Shown: in pieces, positions 10,507-18,500 of the stretch | How positions within the stretch are numbered: position 1 is the first letter of the stretch | How the letters are laid out: each line of letters begins with the position of its first letter | Position numbers and translations under genes: made by a program | Assembly: GCA_949710005.1 (NCBI GenBank) | Contig: OX453272.1 | Coordinates: forward strand, 1,209,696 to 1,273,695 | Direction of reading: 5' to 3' | Origin: Ricordea florida | Taxonomy: Eukaryota; Cnidaria; Anthozoa; Corallimorpharia; Ricordeidae | DNA: 64,000 nucleotides | Notes under the pieces: generated by a model | Told to the model about the DNA's origin: nothing | Databases searched by the model: none | What the model saw: the letters and a program-made list of their open reading frames with translations, nothing else

Positions 10507-10705
10507 CTGACGAAGGTCTAAGACCGAAACGTTTTTTCTATTAAATTTTTAACTTTTTAACTTTTTTATCGTCAGAAGTTGTCCGTCCTTGCTTTATCTA
10601 ACGTTTTTAAATTCATTTTTGTGGTGAGGCTTGGACTGTGAATCTTCATTGATCCTCCTGACGCAGTGGCATTCTTTGTTGGCTTGAGGCATTTTATAAC
10701 CGTTT
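10507..10705 (+). repeat. Penelope terminal repeat (direct copy), hammerhead-like class A
   Basis: This is a direct repeat of 10,187-10,385, about 199 bases, starting exactly at the hammerhead-like motif (CTGACGA to GTT, 10,507-10,533) and ending at TTATAACCGTTTT. It sits just before a Penelope N-terminal coding fragment (10,766), so it is in the position of a 5' pseudo-LTR. The two copies differ at only a few positions. Confidence 0.75.
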
Positions 10706-10765
10706 TTAATATTTGATACTCCGCTCTCATCCGCCTTCGAATCGTCCGTCCTGGTTGATCCAAAG

Positions 10766-11041
10766 ATGCTACGTCTTAATTCTATAGTCAACATAGCTGC
10801 TTTTGTTTGGAACAAGCTCTCCAGATATCAGCACCATTGTACTTTCCTTAAACGTTGTTTGGATCGTAACGTTATTCCTGTTGGCTTTAATTTTCATTTT
10901 CATTTGGCTTTGAAAATTGATGATGTTAGTCTCAACACGTTTTGTAAACACTCACTTCAACGCACATCGAGGGACATTTGCAATGCGGTTTTACGTGCTT
11001 CCCACGAGAAGGTTAACCTCCTTCCTGTATTGTATAAGTAA
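10766..11041 (+). pseudogene. Penelope ORF N-terminal fragment
   Basis: A 91-codon frame lies 61 bases after the terminal repeat. Features are LNSIVNIAAFVWNKLSRYQH, then FLKRCLDRNVIPVGFNFH, then a Leu/Asn-rich helix with LNTFCKHSL. The pattern of a short basic segment, R-x-VIP-x-G-F, then helices recalls the N-terminus of Penelope polyproteins that precedes the RT. It ends at a stop at 11,039-11,041, and the next recognisable sequence (11,085) is from the extreme C-terminus of the same protein type, so roughly the central 600 or so codons are deleted. Whether the true start is this ATG or one upstream cannot be told. A product would have no enzyme domain. Confidence 0.65.
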
Positions 11042-11084
11042 CAATTGTTGTAAGTAACAGTTGTTCTTGTACAATACAAGTAAC

Positions 11085-11204
11085 ATCGAAAAGCTTTTAA
11101 TCACTAAAGAGGCATATTGGAGCGCACAGTTGTTCTCTCTGGCACCTTTTGGCTTGAATAAACGTCAGGAATTCCACTCGAAAAAAAGAATAAACTACAA
11201 CTAG
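11085..11204 (+). pseudogene. Penelope ORF C-terminal tail
   Basis: In the frame starting at 11,085 the sequence reads IEKLLITKEAYWSAQLFSLA, then PFGLNKRQEFHSKKRINYN and a stop. It is the same end as in the two palindrome copies (there IDRFLITKEAYWSAQLF and PHGLNKRKEFHSK), clearly homologous but more diverged. It marks the right edge of the internal deletion in this element. Confidence 0.8.
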
Positions 11205-11759
11205 CGTAAAAATAACTTGCTAATTTGGCGGTTATCTTAGTTCAGGTGTTCAAAGGCCCTGACCTTGGATCTTGTTAGCTTTGTTAGTGCAAGGTTTTCT
11301 CAGGGGCCCCCATCGGGGAATTTATTACATTATTGTTGTTTAAGGGCCCTGTTCAGGGCGCCTGTTGTGCCTTGCCGCGGCATAGCTTCAAGGGCTTTGT
11401 TTGGGGTTTTTATTACAAGTTTTTCCTAGGATGGCCTTTTATGAATACTGTGAATATTTTACACGCGGGTCCCTTCACACTTTTGGCTGACTTGACGAAT
11501 CATGTTATAGTTTTTTAACATTAATCTTATTTGTATTATATCCGATTATTTATTCATATTTGGTTTGCGTTTCTTGAGTTTTGTATCGCATTGTCATAGT
11601 TTCTCGCTTAGTAATCACCGATTGTTTATCATTGGTTAATTTTTTCATTTTCATGTGTTACCACGCCCTGTTATGTAATCATCTTTGTTATATTATGTCA
11701 TCTTTTATACTGTAAACCTATTTAAGGACATTGCAATTTCTTATTCACTTGCACTGCAA

Positions 11760-11786
11760 CTGATGAAGGTCATTGACCGAAACGTC
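11760..11786 (+). ncRNA. Hammerhead-like core, class A variant
   Basis: CTGATGA, extra A, GGTC-ATT-GACC, GAAAC, GTC. Compared with the other class A copies the loop is ATT rather than TAA, while the stem is kept, and the putative cleavage triplet is GTC, the classical one. Stem III would again be only the self-complementary ACGU. It lies in the 3' terminal region of the deleted Penelope. Confidence 0.5.
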
Positions 11787-12000
11787 TATTTTTATTAAAT
11801 TTTTAAACTTTTTTTAGATTTTTTACTGTATATATATATTTTTTTTTTCGCTCGAAGTTGTCCGTCCTCGTTTTCCACAATTGCCTACAAATTTCATTAC
11901 TCGAGGTTTGGACTACGAATCCTTTTGGATCCTTCTGGCGTGTGGCATCCCTGTTGGCTCGAAGCATCATAACTTTTTATATATATATATAGATATATAT

Positions 12001-12170
12001 ATATATATACCCCCTGATGAGTGGGCAACCACGAAACAGGCTTGTAGGGATAAACCTGTAGTTTGTTTGTGTGTTTTTTCTCCCGCAACAACTACTTCGC
12101 TCTACGTTCACGTATTGAGCACTGTTTTACGATTAATCAACTTTTACACTTTATATATATATATATATAG
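12001..12170 (+). repeat. Penelope terminal repeat B, plus copy between (TA)n tracts
   Basis: The unit starts at the hammerhead motif (12,014) and runs through TTTGTTTGTGTG, CTCCCGCAACAACTAC, TTCGCTCTACG and ATCAACTTTTACACTTTA into (TA)n. The same unit, whole or partial, occurs at 12,661, 12,791, 12,875, 15,365 and 60,371 on both strands. Confidence 0.75.
12014..12060 (+). ncRNA. Type I hammerhead ribozyme candidate, class B
   Basis: The core reads CUGAUGA (12,014-12,020), stem II GUGG with a GCAA loop and CCAC, then GAAA (12,033-12,036). Stem III is formed by ACAGG (12,036-12,040) and CCUGU (12,055-12,059), five pairs around a 14-base loop. The residue after it is A (12,060), giving a GUA cleavage triplet. 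All core positions of the hammerhead consensus are present. Stem I can form only one clear pair with adjacent sequence, so activity of this copy alone is doubtful. Type I hammerheads in Penelope terminal repeats are an established finding, including in cnidarians as I recall. Confidence 0.7.
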
Positions 12171-12180
12171 ACCAGTAGGT

Positions 12181-12652
12181 GAACTACTCAAATCCTGAGT
12201 GCAAGGGCGTTTAATACAAGCCTGTTTCGTAGGCCACCGAAAAGGTGACCCACTCTTCAGTTAAACTCCATTATAACACTGAAGCGTCAGGGTCTACATC
12301 AAGAAATGTGATCGCGTGATAAAAACGGTTACATATAACGTGGAAGATACTCGCCAAAGCAAAATCTTACACCAATCTTACAAAACGTTGCAATCTATGT
12401 ACAACAGAGAAGTTCTTTTTAATCTGTAGACCTCACATGGCAACACTGAACAAACGCAACGAACTTGTCTCTACATTAAGACATCGACGCAAGTTCATCC
12501 TAAGATACAATCGAACATGTGAAAGCCAGAGATTGTAGCGCGAGCTTTCGTGTGACTTAGGTTTCGCGTAAGAGATGTAGGCGATTGAGAGCAAGCGCGC
12601 GCTTTCCATTCTGAAATTTCTGTCTTGGCTTCGCCGGTGAACATCTAACTGG
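12181..12652. other. Fragment with class C hammerhead-like motif, otherwise unassigned
   Basis: Between two (TA)n tracts lies about 470 bases without coding signal. Near its left edge a hammerhead-like core sits on the minus strand (12,221-12,260), suggesting the end of another Penelope family on that strand. The rest I cannot assign. Confidence 0.4.
12221..12260 (-). ncRNA. Hammerhead-like core with long stem II, class C
   Basis: On the minus strand CUGAAGA is followed by GUGGGUCACC, a UUUUC loop, GGUGGCCUAC, then GAAACAGG. Stem II can pair over ten positions counting G-U wobbles, and CUGAAGA satisfies CUGANGA. The 3' partner for ACAGGC is only partly kept (GCC then mismatches), so stem III and the cleavage site look decayed. 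Confidence 0.55.
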
Positions 12653-12691
12653 ATATATATAGTTGTTGCGGGAGAAAAAACACAAACAAAC

Positions 12692-12738
12692 TACAGGTTT
12701 ATCCCTACAAGCCTGTTTCGTGGTTGCCCACTCATCAG
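12692..12738 (-). ncRNA. Type I hammerhead ribozyme candidate, class B (minus copy 1)
   Basis: Minus-strand copy of the class B core with the same stem II (GUGG/GCAA/CCAC) and stem III (ACAGG/CCUGU) as at 12,014-12,060. It is part of an 80-base cassette, 12,661-12,740, whose other end (CAACAACT) directly abuts (TA)n. Confidence 0.65.
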
Positions 12739-12753
12739 GGGATATCCTTTTAC

Positions 12754-12791
<38 letters not shown>

Positions 12792-12823
12792 GTTGTTGCG
12801 GGAGAAAAAACACACAAACAAAC

Positions 12824-12870
12824 TACAGGTTTATCTCTACAAGCCTGTTTCGTGGTTGCCCACTCATCAG
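12824..12870 (-). ncRNA. Type I hammerhead ribozyme candidate, class B (minus copy 2)
   Basis: Same core as at 12,014 in the left arm of the perfect inverted pair. The G-to-A change (GUAGAGAU) lies in the loop of stem III and leaves both stems intact. Confidence 0.65.
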
Positions 12871-12875
12871 GGGGC

Positions 12876-12922
12876 CTGATGAGTGGGCAACCACGAAACA
12901 GGCTTGTAGAGATAAACCTGTA
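12876..12922 (+). ncRNA. Type I hammerhead ribozyme candidate, class B (plus copy 2)
   Basis: Right arm of the inverted pair, exact mirror of 12,824-12,870. The full terminal repeat continues to about 13,010 (ATCAACTTTTACAT), unlike the two truncated minus copies. Confidence 0.65.
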
Positions 12923-13067
12923 GTTTGTTTGTGTGTTTTTTCTCCCGCAACAACTACTTCGCTCTACGTTCACGTATTGAGCACTGTTTTACGATTAATC
13001 AACTTTTACATTATATTCTTTTTACATTATATTCTTTCTCATGCTTTCCGTAGAACTGAGAATTTTA

Positions 13068-13385
13068 TTAAACGGAAAGATGGTGAAATGCGATGTTAGC
13101 CAACATTGGCAGAGTATTCCTGATAAGATGGAAGACTAAAGGATTGTTGGGATTGTATGTTGCAACAAGACAAAGAAGGTTGTTGTCGTTGCTTCCCTTT
13201 TCTTTCACCATTCGTAGTTCCTGGGGAGTTTGGGTGAGTGCCTTCTCGATTCCAAGATTAATAACATTTTCCGTGTACTTCATACTGGGCAGGATGTATT
13301 TAAGCTATTGGAGACGATGCTCTCTTTTCGCCTGGTTTTCGATAATTATGTATATCCTACGGGCTAAGTTAAAGGGTCTGTTATT
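13068..13385 (-). pseudogene. Penelope linker between RT and endonuclease, broken
   Basis: On the minus strand from about 13,385 one frame reads RPFNLARRIYIIIENQAKRE, an in-frame TAG, LKYILPSMKYTENVINLGIE, then KALTQTPQELRMVKEK and YNPNNPLVFHLIRNTLPMLA, stopping at 13,068. The (Y/F)NLARRI, YP-x-x-x-I, GIEKAL and NP-NNP-x-x-F-x-LI landmarks are those I associate with the stretch following the RT thumb in Penelope proteins. It lies on the same strand as, and 3' of, the RT remnant at 13,753-15,368, separated by a repeat block, so both may come from one insertion. The endonuclease that should follow is missing; a terminal repeat B in the opposite orientation begins instead. Confidence 0.7.
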
Positions 13386-13389
13386 TTTA

Positions 13390-13760
13390 AGAACGAGAAA
13401 ATGTAAGTTGAAGCCACACATATGCGCACCGAGGCGACTGTGGTAGAAGGGATTAAACCCTGTTGCTACCAAAAAAAAGATGAAAAAATTGAGCTCAAAA
13501 GCCAGCAGCCATGGACCGCTGTTTCGACTTTGTTAGGCCTCATCAGCGTGGCACAGCTAGCAGATGAGCTCTGGGTTCCCACATTATGAATGTCAAAGTG
13601 ATGAAAAATGGTAGGGTTGTGGGATGTGGCTTGAAATGACAACGACAAAATGTAATAAGGGTAAGTTGAATCCACACATATGCGCACTGAGGCGACAGTG
13701 GTAGAAGGGATTAAACCTTGTTGCTACCAAAAAATATATGAAAAAATTGAGCTCAATAGC
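13390..13760 (-). repeat. Partial tandem repeat (about 258-bp period) with hammerhead-like class D
   Basis: Segments 13,403-13,503 and 13,661-13,760 are direct copies about 100 bases long (GTAAGTTGAA...GAGCTCAA), offset by 258 bases. They flank a hammerhead-like core on the minus strand (13,521-13,546). A few-hundred-base tandem unit containing one type I hammerhead is the architecture of animal retrozymes and of Penelope terminal repeats. It interrupts the Penelope fragments on either side. Confidence 0.65.
13521..13546 (-). ncRNA. Hammerhead-like core, class D
   Basis: On the minus strand: CUGAUGA, GGCC, UAACAAA, GUC, GAAAC, then AGCGGUCCAUGGCUGCUGG. Stem II is short and imperfect. CAGC can pair with GCUG (13,508-13,522 region) as a stem III, but the base after GCUG is C where U is expected. 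The core is recognisable and probably decayed. Confidence 0.45.
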
Positions 13761-15368
13761 TTGTTTCCACAGTAAGCTGCATGTTATCGTTCAGGCCATT
13801 TAGGCCATTTAGAATACGGTGAAGTACGCCCAGTTTTTCTTCACCATATGGCCAGTTTATATAGCAATCGTCGACAAATCGTTTCCATTTGTTCTGAATG
13901 TAACGACCTATTTCTTCCCTGAAGATGTCAGTAATCCTTCCGTATAGTCTTTGCTCCAAGAATCCCAGAACTAGAGTTGCATAGCTAGGAGCTATTTTAG
14001 TTCCCATCGCGGTACCTTTCTTCTGAGGAAATATTTTGTCATCAAAGGTAAATGAATTGTTTGCCAAAATCATTATGATTGAATCAATAAAAAACTGTTT
14101 GTTGAAGCGTGGGTGTAGGCTCTCTGGGTGTTTGTTAAGCCAAAATGTAATGGCATGTACACCAAGTTCATGGGTAATGCTTGTGTATAAGCTTGTTACG
14201 TCGAATGAGGCTAATATTGTATTTTCAGGCAGTCTCCGGTAGGTAGTTGAGGAAATCTATCGTGTCCCTCAGATAACTTTGGACATAGGAAGAGAAGGGC
14301 TTAATAAGTAAGTCCACAAAGTTACTGAGTCTGCTTGTCGGACAAATAGGACCAGCAACTATCGGTCTGAATTTGAGATCTGTGGGTCTCAGGACCTTGA
14401 TGTACGGTTTGTTCTGGGCCTTCGCTTCCTGGCATATAACCTTGTTTTTATGTATTTTAGGAAGGCCATAGAAACCACTTGTTCGAAAATTAAAGCGACA
14501 GAGATAGTCTATCTCTGCTTTCGTTTAATTGTGAGTATGTTTAAGTGTTAGCTCCTTTATAAGCTTTATAACTGTTTTGTCTGTGTTACTCGAGATTTCA
14601 AAATAGGTTTCTGAGTCGTTCAGCATTTCTACCATTTTATCGGCGTAATACGCTCGGTCCATAACTACTACTGCTTCCCCCAGCTAACTACTACTGCTTC
14701 CAGTTCCAAAGATAATCATCTCAGAATCATCCTTCAGTTCTGTCACAGCATTTTCTAACTCTATGGTTAGATTGGAGCGTACAGTGGCATAGAGGGTAAT
14801 TCTTCAAGAGGGTATTTTGTAAGGAAGTCTATATAGTTATCTAGGGTAATGTTCCTGTTCATTGGAAGGTAGAAATTACTTTTATTCTTCGCCAAGCTTT
14901 CTTCCACACTCGAAACGTCCGGGTTGCCTTCAAAGAATTCCTTTTTCCGTAGTTTCGCACAAAAAAAGTTTTGATATTTGCGTCGAATTCGCATACATCC
15001 TTTCTCAGAGTTGGCGTAGACTTACGCCCTTTTGATAAGAGTTTTATCCGCCCTTCTGTAACTTCCTTAGAAGATAAATTAACAATCTTTAAATTCGAGA
15101 AAGTGTTCCCTTAATGCATTACCCTAAAAGTTTGTGATGTTAGGTTTGATTTGCATAATTCCTCCGGCCTTGCCCTAAAAAAGCCCCCCATTTTGCTACG
15201 TTGTTGTACGTTTGGCCTACCGGTTCTCTCACGCCGATTACCTCTTGTACTCTGAGTACCGTTATCTCTACGGTTTCTGCCCATGTTTCGGCTTATGTTT
15301 CTTTGTTGATTATTGCTTCGGTTTGTGTTACGCCTAAATACTTCAGAATAGATTGCTCTCGGTCTCAC
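13753..15368 (-). pseudogene. Penelope reverse transcriptase with N-terminal region, broken
   Basis: Read on the minus strand from 15,368 the landmarks follow the order of a Penelope polyprotein. A basic N-terminal part (15,111-15,368) has RRNTNRSNNQQRN and KMGGFFRARPEELC. A second block (14,767-14,994) has FCAKLRKKEFFEGNPD, MNRNITLDNYIDFLTKYP. RT sequence then contains GFYGLPKIHK near 14,450-14,478, LKFRPIVAGPICPTSRLSNF, ASFDVTSLYTSI (motif A), KGTAMGTKIAPSYATLVLGF (motif B) and FVDDCYINWPYGEE (catalytic motif C, both Asp kept). Frames change several times (for example near 14,220-14,240), and there are stops between the blocks. Penelope RTs are related to telomerase and prime at nicks made by their GIY-YIG partner. 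The copy is dead and ends abruptly at about 13,760 against the repeat block. Confidence 0.88.
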
Positions 15369-15515
15369 TCGTCAGTTGGCAACCACGAAACAGGCTTGTA
15401 GGGATAGACGTGTAGTTTGTTCGTGTATTTTTTTCTCCCGCAACAACTACTTCGCTCTACGTTCATGTATTGAGCACTGTTTTACGTTAATTAACTTTTA
15501 CACTTTATATATATA
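15361..15515 (+). repeat. Penelope terminal repeat B, degraded, inverted relative to RT
   Basis: The same unit as at 12,001-12,170 lies directly upstream of the minus-strand Penelope N-terminus, but in the opposite orientation. Inverted terminal repeats at the 5' side are a known feature of Penelope insertions. The hammerhead start has decayed to CGTCAGTTGG, while GCAACCAC-GAAACAGG remains (15,370-15,414). Confidence 0.7.
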
Positions 15516-15522
15516 TTACTCA

Positions 15523-15523
15523 G

Positions 15524-15595
<72 letters not shown>

Positions 15596-15597
15596 AG
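15523..15597. repeat. (TAC)n microsatellite
   Basis: An uninterrupted trinucleotide array of about 75 bases. It follows the (TA)n end of terminal repeat B. Confidence 0.95.
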
Positions 15598-15599
15598 CT

Positions 15600-18500
15600 A
15601 CTTCATCTTTACAAAACCTGGCATGACCGTCCTATTGAGGCCTTAAGTCAAAATGGCGGCTTTCTGTCCCGGCCCGACCCCTTGCCACACCTTTGGGTTC
15701 AAAACGAATACTAATGACACATCCACCATCTGCAAAATATTATCTAAACAATCAATCAGAATTGCCGTGTCTCAGTGCTTGTTGGGTTTGTAGAGTTGGC
15801 GGTGATTTGGGAATATAACAGAAAGGACAGCGAAAGCCAGATTGGCACTGAAAATATTAAGACAGTGGAATTTTAATTGAAAGTTTACAGAAATTAAAAA
15901 TAAACATCTGAGTTAGCAGTTCAATGAGGATAGTTATACTTGAACGTTTTGCTTTCTGAAGTGAAGCCTTATTTTGCGCTCGTGATTCTAGTCATGCGTT
16001 TTCAGGTGTAAGCTACTGAGAGACGTTTTTTGAAACAGAACTTCGTTTCTCTGTAAGTTCTCTTCAGCTTGCATCTGCAACGTCATACCCTTTGGCTAAA
16101 TGGAATAGTACTCAGCGCAATAAATAGTCCTCTCTTCATCAGTGACACATTTTTTATTGACTCTCAACTGTCGTTTCGATACCGTTTTGTTTCCCATTGA
16201 CACTTCTACGTCTGCAGACAAAGCATGTTTCTTTTCTCGTCTTCTGATCTTACCAAGGGTTCATGCATGGTGCACCTATTTTTTTTCCTTTCATTCTTTC
16301 TCTGCTTGCATGTTATAACGTGTTTTAACATGCTACGTATCATGCGGCGGGTGTAATCGTGTTCAGTAAAATCTTATGTACCTACAATTTCTAAAATGGA
16401 ATAGCACGGAAAAAGAAAGGAAAAACTTATGTAGGTGACTGGCAAGGCAGAGACCTTCTTTTGCTTCCAAATTAGGAGTATGGTTTATTTATCAACTGTT
16501 TTGCTCTAAAGATGCCGGAAATGCTGTTGCAAGCTCCTGTAGTCCCATACGATTACCCCTGGTGCAAGCTTGTAATCTGCATCACAAGCTACAATCACTT
16601 ACAATTTTTTTCATTAAGCGAAATCTCGCCAGAGATCTCTCGGGCCTTGTCAAGAAAAGGTGTTCTCGCTGTGGGATACTGCACAAAAAAAAATCTGTTT
16701 TTAAATCATGCAATGACTTACCCTCAGAACAAGCTGCAAGCTCAGAACCTTGCAATTAACGGAAAGTTTCGGAAGCAGCGAACTCCAAGCTTTGGTTATT
16801 AAATTTCCTTGCCACTTCTCTATCTTTCATTAGTGTTGACTTAAAGGCCCCCCCACGTTTCTTCATTGTCTCTTTAGATGCCCATATCCCGTCAAGAATC
16901 CAAGTGAGAAGGAACCCCACCGAGCCTTATTCAGAGGCTCTGTGACAGATGCAAATTCAAACTGCGTCTGCCCTTAGAAGTTTCCGGCACATGGTTCTTT
17001 TTAATTATGAATGTTTCCAAATCTTCTCTCGAAATCTTTTAATTTTGGCAAAATGCAAATTTCTTGGCAACCGTGGATAGGCGACTCCTATTCCCACCCC
17101 GCGCAAATATTTCAGCAACTCGGCAACTCGATTTACCGCATGTGGTTAAATTTGAAGGTGTTTAATCTGACTAGTGCTTCCCAGTTGCTCCGTTGTTTTC
17201 CTACACGACAAAGCATCATCACAATGAACAACCTCAACGAATGTTTGTTTTCTATTCTAACTCTCCAAGGTAAAGTCCGGTAGACGAAACACTCGTTCAA
17301 ACGATAACTTCATGGACAACACCATTGCTTTATTTTTATTTGTTCGATTGTCTCGTGGTGATTGGAAGCGTTCTCACCTACTCTATATTTTTTTCTTTCC
17401 CATTCCCTCAACAGAGGCGGTGAACCTCACATACAAAAGCATCTATTCTTTGTCTCCTTTAACGGAAGGCTTTCTTTACTCATTCTTTTCAAGAATTTCA
17501 CGAAAGCATTGCACCCAATAGATAGCGAATAGCGTTGTATTCTAGAAAACTTTCATCTCAGCAAAAAAAACCTACTAAAGCGGCACGACAAGCCGCAAAG
17601 AACCGCTTTCTTTTCTTTGGGTCGGACTCCTTGTGTGCTTTGTCAGATTTAAATAATTTGCAGACAAAGGCGTACTCAAAGACACCAATTTACTGGCGAT
17701 GTTGCCTGGGGTGCGAAATTCAGATTCTCTGAGAACACATTTTGCAAAACATTATAAAACTCGACTAGATCGCAGTTGCCAAGGTTATTCGCCGTTTCCC
17801 CTCGATTTTAACTTTCAGCTTAATTACTTTCTTCAGGCACCCTGCGTAGCAGTCCTAGGAAACGAAGAGATAGCGAAAATGAGAAAATATTGCCTCCGGC
17901 TAACAGAGGTTGTAAACAGCACATACGGTGGCTCTCAGATAAATGAGTAATTAGAATGAGTTCGCGGCTAACAAATCCTAACACTCTAGGTGGTCACACA
18001 TTGAAGTCGTAATATTAAATTTTTCTGGGGCAATCCTTGAGACTTGAGATTCACTTTCAAAACTTGAATGAGAATCCTTATAAACGTATGTCGTACCAAG
18101 AATATTACAGCGGTCCGCCTAAATCTTTTGGTTTTTCGCGGCATTCTTTGTAATTTCAATGTTCTTTATGTTCATTCTTTTTATGAACGTAGTTTAGCAT
18201 AATTTCCCCTAGTTTAATTTTGATCGGTTGTTGTATATCGATGTCAACTTGTGCTGGGTTATTTCTAGCAAGACCTAAATTTTTTGTGGATGTTTTCGTT
18301 CCCAACAGATCTTTTAAACCAAGACGTTTCTGACCACCAAACTTTGCCACAAGGCTAGACTTTCTTCGCTTTAAGACATGTTAACAGAACGTGTTTTCAG
18401 AATGAGTGTTTTCACGATTATCTATTCGAGCCCGAAAAGGTTTTCAGGACTATCAGAAAGCGCATGAAAAAATAAAATGAAAAATGAAAAAAGGCCGTTG

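Larger units (their letters stand above)
10706..11978 (+). mobile_element. Internally deleted Penelope-like element
   Basis: This element has a 5' terminal repeat, the first about 90 codons of the ORF (10,766-11,041), then only the last about 39 codons (11,085-11,204), then a 3' UTR with a class A hammerhead-like motif at 11,760-11,786 and a terminus against (TA)n at about 11,975. RT and nuclease core are both gone. It has the form of a non-autonomous derivative: both ends kept, middle lost. Confidence 0.75.
12791..12955. repeat. Perfect inverted pair of terminal repeat B
   Basis: Two 81-base arms, 12,791-12,871 and 12,875-12,955, are exact reverse complements around GGG. Each arm contains a class B hammerhead core. 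Both share GTAGAGATAAACC, where the other copies have GTAGGGATAAACC, so one arm was copied from the other recently. Confidence 0.9.
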
